From: Xanthomarina gelatinilytica
Lineage (GTDB): Bacteria > Bacteroidota > Bacteroidia > Flavobacteriales > Flavobacteriaceae
DNA: 64,000 bases
NCBI RefSeq assembly: GCF_000348685.1
Contig: NZ_ANLA01000004.1
Coordinates: 434,001-498,000, forward strand
Direction: 5' to 3'
Made by a program: the position numbers and the translations under genes. A model generated the notes under the pieces. The model saw only the letters and a list, made by a program, of their open reading frames with translations, searched no databases and was not told where the DNA came from. The stretch's first letter is position 1. Each line of letters begins with the position of its first letter. Shown in pieces: positions 25,872 through 33,829 of this stretch.

Positions 25872-27809
25872 GTGAAAAAAATATTTATCTACAGTTTTAT
25901 CTTTTTACCTTTTATTACGTTTGGGCAGGATTTTAAGGAATCCATGGAGTTGATTCGGGAAGCCGAAACAAAAGCAGCCTTAAACAGGATGCTTCAAAGG
26001 GTAAACTTAAATACAGGCAATTATGATGTAAAATATCATCGATTGGAATTTAATGTAAACCCATCACAAGCATTTATATCTGGCGATGTGACCACATATT
26101 TTGAGGCAAAAGAAAATTTGACAGATGTTACTTTTGAATTGACACAAAACATGGTTGTTTCGCAAGTGTTACAGCGTGGAAACCCACTTTCCTTTGTTCA
26201 AAATACAGATGATGAATTGGTTATTACCTTGGACCAGGTTCAAAACACTGGAGTTTTGGATTCCTTAACCATTAGTTATTCTGGAAATCCCATAAGTTCC
26301 GGGTTTGGTTCTTTTGAGCAAAGTACCCATAATGGAGATCCAATAATCTGGACACTTTCTGAGCCATATGGTGCTAAAGGATGGTGGCCTTGTAAACAGG
26401 ATTTAATTGATAAAATAGACAGTATAGATGTTTATATTACCACTCCGATAAACAATCCTTCAAACGAGGAATACATAGCTGTGGCCAATGGGTTGGAACA
26501 AAGTCAAACCATCAATGGGAGCAATAAAACCACACATTTTAGGCATCAATATCCTATTCCAGCTTATTTGGTGGCTATTGCTGTTACCAATTATTCGGTG
26601 TATACCCATACTGTGCCAAATAATGGAAATCCGTTTGAAATTGTAAACTATGTCTATCCGGAAAATTTGGTTTCGGCTCAAGCCAGTACGCCTATAACCG
26701 TGGATATTATGAATCTTTTCACCAATTTGTTTGAAGAATACCCATTTGCCAACGAAAAATATGGGCATGCCCAATTTGGTTGGGGAGGTGGTATGGAGCA
26801 TACCACAGTCTCTTTTATGGGGAGTTTTGGGAGAAACCTGATTGCTCACGAATTGGCGCACCAATGGTTTGGCAACAAAGTTACCTGTGGAAGCTGGAAA
26901 GACATTTGGTTGAACGAAGGCTTCGCCACCTATTTATCTGGATTGGTTGTTGAAAATATAGATGGGAACAACTCTTTTATTAATTGGAAACAATCGTTAA
27001 ACAATTCCATAACCTCTCAAAGTGGAGGAGCGGTTTACCTTTCGGATACTGATACTTTAAGTGTGAGTAGAATTTTTAGTGGCAGATTAAGTTATAATAA
27101 AGGAGCCATGGTAACACATATGCTTCGAAAAAAACTGGGAGATGCTACTTTTTTTCAAGGCATGCAAAATTATTTAAGCGACACCAATTTATCTTATGAT
27201 TATGCCAAAACAGAAGATTATAAAACTGTTATGGAAACAACCAGTGGACAAGATTTAACAGAGTTTTTTAACGATTGGATTTATAATCAAGGTTATCCAA
27301 GTTATAACATAGAGTGGAACCAGCCAAATGCAAGTCAAATTAGGATATCCATTTCCCAAACTCAAAGCCATCCTTCTGTTTCTTATTTTGAAGCACCTGT
27401 TCCCATAAGGGTATTAGGGACCTCAGGAGAAGTCTTGGATCTTGTTTTAAACAATACTACCAATAACGAAATGTTTTTAAGGGCAGTTACTTTTCCAGTG
27501 GATACCATTCTTTTTGATCCAGAATCAGATTTAATCTCCAGAAACAATACGGTTTCTTTAAGTGTGAATGCTTTTGAATTAGACAATCAGTTTACTATTT
27601 ACCCCAATCCAACTTCTCAGGAAATAACCATAACAAAGCCAGAGAGTTTAACTGTCCATAAAATCAATGTTTACAACACCTTAGGTCAGCTATTAATTAC
27701 AACGCCATGGTCTAATACAGTAGATTTGTCAACTTTATCTAATGGATTGTTTTTTGTGCAATTAGAAACAAATCAAGGTGTAATTAATAAATCCGTGTTA
27801 AAAAACTAG
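25872..27809 (+). CDS. M1 family metallopeptidase with type IX secretion sorting domain
   Basis: 645 residues starting at GTG 25872. Signal peptide (MKKIFIYSFIFLPFITFGQ), then the aminopeptidase N-like beta domain, then the catalytic domain with GGMEH, the zinc motif HELAHQWFG (first His near 326) and the third ligand in NEGFATY near 347. The last 75 or so residues are a type A T9SS C-terminal domain (YPNPTSQEITI ... GLFFVQLETNQG ... KSVLKN). It should be exported to or beyond the outer membrane and trim peptides there. Confidence 0.94.
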   Translation: MKKIFIYSFIFLPFITFGQDFKESMELIREAETKAALNRMLQRVNLNTGNYDVKYHRLEFNVNPSQAFISGDVTTYFEAKENLTDVTFELTQNMVVSQVLQRGNPLSFVQNTDDELVITLDQVQNTGVLDSLTISYSGNPISSGFGSFEQSTHNGDPIIWTLSEPYGAKGWWPCKQDLIDKIDSIDVYITTPINNPSNEEYIAVANGLEQSQTINGSNKTTHFRHQYPIPAYLVAIAVTNYSVYTHTVPNNGNPFEIVNYVYPENLVSAQASTPITVDIMNLFTNLFEEYPFANEKYGHAQFGWGGGMEHTTVSFMGSFGRNLIAHELAHQWFGNKVTCGSWKDIWLNEGFATYLSGLVVENIDGNNSFINWKQSLNNSITSQSGGAVYLSDTDTLSVSRIFSGRLSYNKGAMVTHMLRKKLGDATFFQGMQNYLSDTNLSYDYAKTEDYKTVMETTSGQDLTEFFNDWIYNQGYPSYNIEWNQPNASQIRISISQTQSHPSVSYFEAPVPIRVLGTSGEVLDLVLNNTTNNEMFLRAVTFPVDTILFDPESDLISRNNTVSLSVNAFELDNQFTIYPNPTSQEITITKPESLTVHKINVYNTLGQLLITTPWSNTVDLSTLSNGLFFVQLETNQGVINKSVLKN

Positions 27810-27850
27810 GGATTGCATTGGGAATAGTTTTCTAAATGATGCTAAAACAC

Positions 27851-27858
27851 TACTTTTG
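27851..27858 (+). promoter_or_regulatory. Candidate -7 box for rseP
   Basis: TACTTTTG matches TAnnTTTG, 30 bases before the rseP ATG. Confidence 0.5.
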
Positions 27859-27888
27859 CAAATTAATTTACATTAGAGAAGAATTTAC

Positions 27889-29235
27889 ATGGAATTTGTT
27901 ATAAAAATATCTCAATTTTTATTGAGCCTTTCATTATTGATTGTTTTGCACGAATTAGGACATTTTATTCCTGCCAAACTTTTTAAAACCCGAGTAGAAA
28001 AATTTTATCTGTTTTTCGATGTTAAATTTTCTTTGTTCAAGAAAAAAATAGGCGATACCGTTTATGGAATTGGCTGGTTGCCTTTAGGAGGTTATGTTAA
28101 GATATCTGGTATGATAGACGAAAGCATGGACAAAGAACAAATGGCGCAACCACCACAACCTTGGGAGTTTCGCTCCAAACCTGCTTGGCAACGTTTAATT
28201 ATCATGCTTGGTGGTGTAACCGTAAATTTTTTATTGGCCATTTTGATATATATAGGAATGAGCTATTTTTATGGAGACAGAATTTTGCCTAACGAGAATA
28301 TTAAAGATGGGGTTTTGGTTGAAAGCACTGTCGCTAACAAAGCAGGTCTTTTAACAGGAGATAAAATTATATCGGTTGATGGGGAACCTATTGAAGACTT
28401 TTCTCAAATTTCAGAAAAAGTGTTGTTTGGTAAAAACATCACCATAGAAAGGGATGGACAACAGTCCACGGTTACATTGCCAGAGGATTTTTTAGCACAG
28501 CTAATAGATTCCAACGAAAAGAAATTTATAGACCTAAGGATGCCTTTTGTTATTGCTGAAGTACCAGATTCTTCTTTCAACAAAGGAAGTGGAATACAAA
28601 AAGGAGATATTATTACAGGGTTTAATGATAAAAAAACTAAGTATATAGATGAGGTAATCCCAGCATTGGAAACTTTTAAGGGACAACAGGTTCAAGCTAC
28701 TGTATTAAGGGATAATAAAGAGCTACAAATACCATTGACCATAAGTGAAGAAGGCAAATTGAGTTTGGTGTATGCCTCTGGAGCAACTCCAGAAACTTTG
28801 GAAGCCTTGGGTTACTATAAATTTGAAACCAAAAAATATGGATTTTTTGAATCCATACCAGTTGGATTTGTAAAGACCAAGGAAAAACTGTCTTCATACA
28901 TCACACAAGTAAAAGCCATTTTTACACCTAGCACTGGAGCCTATAAAGGGGTTGGAGGGTTTAAAGCTATTTACGATATCTTTCCAAACTATTGGAGTTG
29001 GCAGGTGTTTTGGAACATTACAGCCTTTTTATCCATTATGTTAGGCTTTTTAAATTTATTGCCAATTCCAGCATTGGATGGAGGTCATGTTATGTTTTTG
29101 CTTTACGAAATGGTTTCAGGAAGAAAGCCTGGAGATAAATTTTTAGAGTATGCCCAAATGGTTGGTTTTATCATTTTAATAGCTTTGGTTTTGTTTGCAA
29201 ATGGCAACGATATTTTTAAAGCTATTTTTAATTAA
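27889..29235 (+). CDS. rseP: RIP metalloprotease RseP (site-2 protease)
   Basis: 448-residue membrane protease that cuts transmembrane segments of anti-sigma factors and signal peptides. The zinc motif HELGH lies at residues 21-25 in the first membrane helix. Two PDZ-like domains follow (about 130-300; NKAGLLTGDKIISVDGEPI and KGSGIQKGDIITGF). The third ligand motif LPIPALDGGH lies near residue 395. Complete and of normal length. Confidence 0.95.
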   Translation: MEFVIKISQFLLSLSLLIVLHELGHFIPAKLFKTRVEKFYLFFDVKFSLFKKKIGDTVYGIGWLPLGGYVKISGMIDESMDKEQMAQPPQPWEFRSKPAWQRLIIMLGGVTVNFLLAILIYIGMSYFYGDRILPNENIKDGVLVESTVANKAGLLTGDKIISVDGEPIEDFSQISEKVLFGKNITIERDGQQSTVTLPEDFLAQLIDSNEKKFIDLRMPFVIAEVPDSSFNKGSGIQKGDIITGFNDKKTKYIDEVIPALETFKGQQVQATVLRDNKELQIPLTISEEGKLSLVYASGATPETLEALGYYKFETKKYGFFESIPVGFVKTKEKLSSYITQVKAIFTPSTGAYKGVGGFKAIYDIFPNYWSWQVFWNITAFLSIMLGFLNLLPIPALDGGHVMFLLYEMVSGRKPGDKFLEYAQMVGFIILIALVLFANGNDIFKAIFN

Positions 29236-29251
29236 ATTTTTTTAAATATAG

Positions 29252-29282
29252 TTTGTAGTAATTAATAATTAAATTATATTTG
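29252..29282 (+). promoter_or_regulatory. Promoter of the tRNA-Asn gene
   Basis: TTTG (29252-29255), 19-base spacer, TATATTTG (29275-29282), then the mature tRNA begins 23 bases later. Exact match to the Bacteroidota pattern. Confidence 0.8.
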
Positions 29283-29305
29283 CGCTCGCAAAAGCGAAAA
29301 AACAC

Positions 29306-29379
29306 TCCTCCTTAGCTCAGTTGGTTAGAGCATTTGACTGTTAATCAAAGGGTCCTTGGTTCGAGCCCAAGAGGGGGAG
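29306..29379 (+). tRNA. tRNA-Asn (anticodon GTT)
   Basis: A full cloverleaf was folded by eye: acceptor TCCTCCT/AGGGGGA with discriminator G, D arm GCTC...GAGC, anticodon arm TTTGA-CTGTTAA-TCAAA with GTT as anticodon, and T arm CTTGG-TTCGAGC-CCAAG. It is followed by a strong terminator. A damaged second copy of the 3' half lies at 29716-29795. Confidence 0.96.
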
Positions 29380-29420
29380 CTTAACAAAAGAAAGCCCTTA
29401 CAGAGATGTAGGGGCTTTTT
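29372..29420 (+). repeat. 49-bp direct repeat, first copy (tRNA 3' end plus terminator)
   Basis: The stretch from the last acceptor-stem strand of tRNA-Asn through the terminator is repeated without a mismatch at 29788-29836. The two copies flank the GIY-YIG reading frame. Confidence 0.92.
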
Positions 29421-29421
29421 T
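29392..29421 (+). terminator. Terminator of tRNA-Asn
   Basis: 11-bp stem AAGCCCTTACA/TGTAGGGGCTT with a GAGA tetraloop and a T run. It would stop transcription before the GIY-YIG frame. Confidence 0.88.
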
Positions 29422-29427
29422 GGTTTT

Positions 29428-29724
29428 ATAATTATAATACCTTGTGTTTACATATTACAATCCAAACAATTGAATCGGTTCTACATTGGTTACAGTTCCA
29501 ATATAGGATTAAGATTGGAATTCCATAAACATCCAGACACAAGAAAATTTACAAGCAACGCACAAGACTGGATTTTATATTACAAGATAGACTGTACCAC
29601 AAAATCGCAAGCATTGGCCATTGAGGCACATATCAAGCGAATGAAGAGCAAAGTCTATATAGTCAACCTAATAAAACATCCAGAGATCACTACAAAACTT
29701 CTAGAGAAGTATCGTGACTGTTAA
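29428..29724 (+). pseudogene. GIY-YIG nuclease reading frame lodged between two tRNA-Asn 3' copies
   Basis: About 90 codons with the GIY-YIG fold: CVYILQ and FYIGYSSN form the two tyrosine strands, the catalytic Arg is in GLRLEFH, and the metal-binding Glu in AIEAHIKRMK. Small single-domain GIY-YIG proteins of this size are common in Bacteroidota. Oddities: no ATG, GTG or TTG lies in frame between the tRNA and the domain (only ATA/ATT codons at 29428-29439), a terminator precedes it, and its TAA stop is supplied by the duplicated anticodon loop. It may use a non-standard start or be dead; I call it a probable decayed gene. Confidence 0.65.
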
Positions 29725-29730
29725 TCAGAG

Positions 29731-29748
29731 TCCCGAAAGCTTTCGGGA
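29731..29748. repeat. Perfect 18-bp palindrome TCCCGAAAGCTTTCGGGA
   Basis: It lies inside the partial tRNA copy, between the variable-loop GTCC and the T arm; these bases are not in the intact gene. Palindromes starting TCCCGA are commonly scattered between genes in flavobacteria. Confidence 0.8.
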
Positions 29749-29769
29749 TTGGTTCGAGCCCATTGCTTG

Positions 29770-29787
29770 TCCCGATTCCTATCGGGA
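29770..29787. repeat. Second TCCCGA palindrome (TCCCGAT-TCCT-ATCGGGA)
   Basis: Seven-base arms with a 4-base centre. It lies inside the same partial tRNA copy, just before the acceptor strand, together with about 7 extra bases (TTGCTTG). Confidence 0.8.
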
Positions 29788-29836
29788 AGGGGGAGCTTAA
29801 CAAAAGAAAGCCCTTACAGAGATGTAGGGGCTTTTT
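29788..29836 (+). repeat. 49-bp direct repeat, second copy
   Basis: Identical to 29372-29420. It marks the right end of the duplication around the GIY-YIG frame. Confidence 0.92.
29808..29836 (+). terminator. Duplicate terminator after the partial tRNA copy
   Basis: Same 11-bp stem and GAGA loop as at 29392-29421. It may also help separate the plus-strand unit from the convergent PepSY gene. Confidence 0.75.
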
Positions 29837-29883
29837 GGCTTAAAATATTACAAGGATGTTCTTTGTTCTTCGTTAAACATCAG

Positions 29884-30999
29884 TTACTTTTTTTTATAAC
29901 GCCTTCCATACCACATTAATACTCCAGTAACAGGCAAAGTAGCTGTGAGCAAACTTATTAAAAAGGCCAGAATTTTTCCAGCAATCCCTCCAATGGCTCC
30001 AATATGTATATCATAATTCATACGTAGAATTTTATCGGCAAACTTGGCATCTTGATATTTCCCGTAAATGGCAGGTGTTTCCAATTCCTCTAAGGTGTTT
30101 TGATCAAAGAACCTATAATCCGAATCGTAATATAGCCCTTTGCTATTGGATACTTCCACATAAATACTTTCCTCATCAGTTTTGGGATAATGCAGCTCAA
30201 AAGACTCTGCATCTGGCGATTCCTTTAAAAGTTTAACTATCAAGGTGTCCATTGGTATTATGCCTTCATCCATGGCAACTTTACTTTTATTTTCAGGAAT
30301 TATAAAAGCTGGAACTTTGTCACCTCCTGTAGATTTATAAACCACATATTTCAACCAGTTGTATGAAATCACAGAGCCTGTAAAAGCTAAAATCAATGCC
30401 AATGAACAAACATAAAATCCAATAATGGTGTGCAAATCGAAATTTTTACGTTTCCAACGTGTAGTTTTTTTCCAATCGAATTTTAAACGTTGTTTTAAAT
30501 TCTTTTTTTTCTTCGGAATCCACAGTATGAATCCAGATATAATAATCATTATGAAGATTAATATAGAAGCTCCAACCACCTGTTCGCCTATGTCCTTGGG
30601 TAACCACATTCGCATGTGGCCTTTCAATATAAATGCAAAAAAACCAGATAAATGGTCATCAACTTGAATGACTTTACCAGAGTAAGGGTTTAAAAACACA
30701 CTTTGATAAAATTCAGGTTCTGCATCGTAGAAAATGACTTCAATGGCATCATCTGCTTTTTTAAATAAGGTACCATGTACTGTATTGTTAGGAAACACGT
30801 CTTTAGCAAGTTGCTTAGCTTGGGTTGGAGTTAAAATGGCTTGGTTTTGTGGAACCACTTTTTTATAGTCGTCGTACAGGCTTTCTATTTCCTCTTTAAA
30901 AGCCCAGCAACAACCTGTAATAGCTACAATAAAAACCACAAGGCCTGTTGTAAGGCCTAAAATTTTGTGTAACTGGAATATAAATTTTTTAAATGTCAT
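29884..30999 (-). CDS. PepSY-associated transmembrane protein
   Basis: 371 residues with four membrane spans (near 12-35, about 145-165, 192-215 and 335-360) and periplasmic PepSY-type domains between them (LTPTQAKQLAKDVFPNN). Such proteins commonly stand next to TonB siderophore receptors and are thought to reduce or handle ferric siderophores at the inner membrane. Here it is directly downstream of such a receptor on the same strand, with a strong hairpin between them. Reductase activity is inferred, not shown. Confidence 0.85.
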   Translation of the reverse strand: MTFKKFIFQLHKILGLTTGLVVFIVAITGCCWAFKEEIESLYDDYKKVVPQNQAILTPTQAKQLAKDVFPNNTVHGTLFKKADDAIEVIFYDAEPEFYQSVFLNPYSGKVIQVDDHLSGFFAFILKGHMRMWLPKDIGEQVVGASILIFIMIIISGFILWIPKKKKNLKQRLKFDWKKTTRWKRKNFDLHTIIGFYVCSLALILAFTGSVISYNWLKYVVYKSTGGDKVPAFIIPENKSKVAMDEGIIPMDTLIVKLLKESPDAESFELHYPKTDEESIYVEVSNSKGLYYDSDYRFFDQNTLEELETPAIYGKYQDAKFADKILRMNYDIHIGAIGGIAGKILAFLISLLTATLPVTGVLMWYGRRYKKK

Positions 31000-31013
31000 T
31001 AATATTATTTTTA

Positions 31014-31043
31014 AAAGAGCAACTTTTAAATAAGTTGCTCTTT
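31014..31043 (-). terminator. Intercistronic hairpin between the TonB receptor and PepSY genes
   Basis: A perfect 12-bp stem AAAGAGCAACTT/AAGTTGCTCTTT with a 6-base loop, 14 bases after the receptor stop and 14 bases before the PepSY ATG. Only a weak U tract follows on the minus strand, so it may be a leaky terminator or an mRNA-stability element. Confidence 0.6.
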
Positions 31044-31056
31044 ACATACATACTTA

Positions 31057-33480
31057 TTAAAATTGATATGAAAAGTTTGCCAAAAAGGTTCTAGGTGTTT
31101 GTGGATTAATGGTTGTCCAACCTTTATAGTATTCTTTGTTGAACGCATTGTTTAGTTTCAAACCAATTCTGTATTTGTTGGCTTGATAAAACACTGATGC
31201 GTTGGCAATGGTGTAACTTGGCAATATAAAATCGCCAGTAGATTCGTAATTAATGGCATAACGCTCACTTGCTCCATTAAAACCAAAACCAAGTCCAAAC
31301 CCATCCAAAGCCCCTTCTTGAAACTCATAGTTAGCCCAGAAATTATACAAGGTTTCAGGTCCTGCTTCAAGAGGTCTTTTATTTAGGATTTCGGTATTGT
31401 CGGACTTAGTGGTTTCACTATCATTATTACTGAAGCCAGCTCTAATGTTCAAACCATTTACAGGGTTGGCATTCAGTTCAATTTCAAATCCTTTGCTAAC
31501 GACCTCTCCACCTTGTATTTTGTTAAAAGGCGAAGATGGATCTGTAATTACCCTATCTTTAACTTTAATATCGTAGTAACTCATTGTAACATTCAATCGG
31601 TTGCTAAATAGGTTAGTTTTCACACCAAACTCTAATTGGTTGGCTTGTTCTGGATCGAATGTTTTTAAGGTTTGTGGACCATCATCTGGATTTCCAACCA
31701 ATTGAGGCGCTACATTTGTAAAGCCGTTTTGATAATTGGCAAAAACTGCAAGTTGGTCTTTAATAGGTTGGTATACGATTCCAAATTTTGGAGAAAGTGT
31801 GGTTTGGTTATAATCATCATCAGGATTTGTTAGGTCGCCTTCATTATCAAAATGATCCAAGCGAAGACCAACCATAGCCGATAGTTTTTCGGTAATATCT
31901 ACCACATCCGAAACATATAAGCTATAGATATGATTTTTAGATTTTACATTGCTCACGCCTTGGGATGCTAAAGCTGCATCAACCCCTGCAGTAGATAACG
32001 GATAAGAATCTGTTTCAATTACTGGTGTGAACGGGTTGTCGCCATTGGTTCCACCATCTGGAGTGACATTTCCATAAAAGGCATATCCTGTGCTATTGTT
32101 TGTTTGGGTTTCATTAAAATAATCCAAACCAATAACCACTCTGTTTCTTAAAGATGCTATTTTAAAATCACCTATAAAATTTTGTTGGATATCTGTGGTT
32201 TGTGTGTTTGCATTTTGCTTGTTAACAAACCTTGTAAAGGTGTTTCCTTCCAATATTCCATAATCAAATAAATAGGAATAATATCCTTTGGTTGATGTGT
32301 TACTGGTAGATAATAAGGTTTGTGATTGCCAAGTATCTGATAATTTATAGTCCATTTCCACACGATAGTTCTGTGTTGGGTTTTCCAAGGTTAAATCGTT
32401 ACTGGTAAAAGACAACTTGTTGTTGTAGCCTAATTCGTCCAGGTTTGATGCTGCCGAAGGCGCACTTCTGTTTAAGAACAAAAAGGTAGGATTGGTTTGT
32501 TCGGCCTGTGTGATTTCACCATAAAAAGAAAAGGACAGTCTATTGGTTACTTTATACGATAGAGAAGGTGCTATAAAAAACGATTTTCTAAATCCTGCAT
32601 CCTGGAAACTTTGTTCTGTTGTGTAAGCTGTGTTTAAACGGAAATAAATATTCTCTTTTTTACTTAAGGCAGTATTGAAATCACCTACAATTTGATTTAA
32701 TCCGTAAGAACCCGAAGTAAATGATAATTCCCCACCTGTGCCCACATAAGGTTTTTTGGTTACCACATTAATAAGTCCACCATAAGAACTAACAGCATTA
32801 CCAAACAATGTGGCAGAAGGTCCTTTAAGAACTTCAATACGTTCAATATTTGCAGGATTTATGGTTCCGTTGGTTAAGCCAGGTAAGCCATTTACCAATT
32901 GGGGTTGCACAGAAAATCCACGAAGCGAGTAGTAACCAGCTCCATCTCCACCACGTCCAGTTGAGGTCCATAATTGCTCGACTCCAGTGGCGTTTTTCAA
33001 GGCATCATCGAAATTTGTAACGGTTTGTGATTTTAAAATTTCATTGGTTATCGTACTATAAACCTGTGTGTTTTCTATGTCTTTTAAAGGAAGCTTAGAT
33101 ACATAAGCTGTTTTCTTTCTGGAAAACATATTTCTACGTTCTCCATTGATTACTACTTCAGTTAAAATTTCATTTCCTTCATACAGGGTTATGTTTCCCA
33201 AGTCCAGATTTTGATTGTTGGAAATGGATAGGGCAATATCTTTAGTCTTAAAACCCAAATAGGAGAGGGTTAACACATAATCGCCACTTTCAAGATTGGA
33301 AATATCAAAGCTACCTTTTTCGTTTGTTTGAGCTCCTTTAGAGGTATTTTTTAAGGACACGTTGGCACCTATTATTGGCATTTGGTTACTGTCTGTAACG
33401 GTTCCAGTAATAGTAGCTTGTTGTGCAAAAGAAAGGTGTGTAAATAGTATAAATGCTAGGATTTGTAATGGGTATTTCAT
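31057..33480 (-). CDS. TonB-dependent siderophore receptor
   Basis: 807-residue outer-membrane receptor. A signal peptide (LQILAFILFTHLSFAQ) is followed by a carboxypeptidase-regulatory-like domain (about 22-105: TITGTVTDSNQMPIIGANVS), a plug (about 130-245, including GGDGAGYYSLRGFSVQPQLV and ERIEVLKGPSATLFG) and a 22-stranded barrel ending in the typical aromatic FSYQF. It imports a ferric chelate using TonB energy. The ligand cannot be read. Two operator-like palindromes and a good promoter precede it. Confidence 0.95.
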   Translation of the reverse strand: MKYPLQILAFILFTHLSFAQQATITGTVTDSNQMPIIGANVSLKNTSKGAQTNEKGSFDISNLESGDYVLTLSYLGFKTKDIALSISNNQNLDLGNITLYEGNEILTEVVINGERRNMFSRKKTAYVSKLPLKDIENTQVYSTITNEILKSQTVTNFDDALKNATGVEQLWTSTGRGGDGAGYYSLRGFSVQPQLVNGLPGLTNGTINPANIERIEVLKGPSATLFGNAVSSYGGLINVVTKKPYVGTGGELSFTSGSYGLNQIVGDFNTALSKKENIYFRLNTAYTTEQSFQDAGFRKSFFIAPSLSYKVTNRLSFSFYGEITQAEQTNPTFLFLNRSAPSAASNLDELGYNNKLSFTSNDLTLENPTQNYRVEMDYKLSDTWQSQTLLSTSNTSTKGYYSYLFDYGILEGNTFTRFVNKQNANTQTTDIQQNFIGDFKIASLRNRVVIGLDYFNETQTNNSTGYAFYGNVTPDGGTNGDNPFTPVIETDSYPLSTAGVDAALASQGVSNVKSKNHIYSLYVSDVVDITEKLSAMVGLRLDHFDNEGDLTNPDDDYNQTTLSPKFGIVYQPIKDQLAVFANYQNGFTNVAPQLVGNPDDGPQTLKTFDPEQANQLEFGVKTNLFSNRLNVTMSYYDIKVKDRVITDPSSPFNKIQGGEVVSKGFEIELNANPVNGLNIRAGFSNNDSETTKSDNTEILNKRPLEAGPETLYNFWANYEFQEGALDGFGLGFGFNGASERYAINYESTGDFILPSYTIANASVFYQANKYRIGLKLNNAFNKEYYKGWTTINPQTPRTFLANFSYQF

Positions 33481-33489
33481 TTGTATTTA

Positions 33490-33506
33490 TTTAGACTTAA
33501 TATAAA
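33490..33506. promoter_or_regulatory. Operator-like palindrome at the TonB receptor start point
   Basis: TTTAGACTTAATATAAA matches 13 of 17 positions of TTTAGATTGATTCTAAA. It lies just downstream of the -7 box (33521-33528), at the predicted transcription start, as at feoA. Confidence 0.55.
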
Positions 33507-33520
33507 TAGTTAATTTTCGG

Positions 33521-33552
33521 CAAAACTATTTATGATTTTCGATATACCCAAA
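33521..33552 (-). promoter_or_regulatory. Promoter of the TonB receptor-PepSY operon
   Basis: Minus strand TTTG (33552-33549), 20-base spacer, TAGTTTTG (33528-33521). The rest of the 349-base gap up to 33829 is AT-rich and shows no gene. Confidence 0.7.
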
Positions 33553-33555
33553 TTA

Positions 33556-33572
33556 TTTATAATAAATCTAAA
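33556..33572. promoter_or_regulatory. Second operator-like palindrome, upstream of the -33 box
   Basis: Minus strand TTTAGATTTATTATAAA matches TTTAGATTGATTCTAAA at 15 of 17 positions. It sits 3 bases from the -33 element of the TonB receptor promoter. Confidence 0.6.
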
Positions 33573-33829
33573 TAAAGATTTTTAACTGCTTGATTTTGTG
33601 CTAATGCTTTATGAGTTTAAATAATTATATGTACAGTAAAAAGATGTAATTGACTATACTAATTTCTTAATGTGACCTGAGAAGAAGGTTTAAAACGTTA
33701 GTAAAAATATCTTTTTTTATTGAAGAATAAATGTAACATCATATACAAAAGTAAGGGCATTTAAACCATGTTATATAGACTGGGTTCTGTTTCCATAAAA
33801 CTATCTTATAGAAACACATACATTAACTT

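Larger units (their letters stand above)
29716..29795 (+). pseudogene. Partial, disrupted tRNA-Asn copy
   Basis: GACTGTTAATCA, TTGGTTCGAGCCCA and AGGGGGAG reproduce the anticodon loop, T arm and acceptor strand of the intact tRNA in order. The 5' half is absent, and two palindromic insertions split the copy. It cannot fold as a tRNA. Confidence 0.85.

Noticed and set aside
26460-26864. Minus-strand frame of 134 codons inside the M1 peptidase gene
   Set aside because: It covers the conserved zinc-site region in antisense and shows no independent signature.
33746-33753. TACTTTTG on the minus strand as a second promoter for the TonB receptor
   Set aside because: It is some 266 bases from the start codon, lacks a -33 partner, and a better promoter is at 33521-33552.
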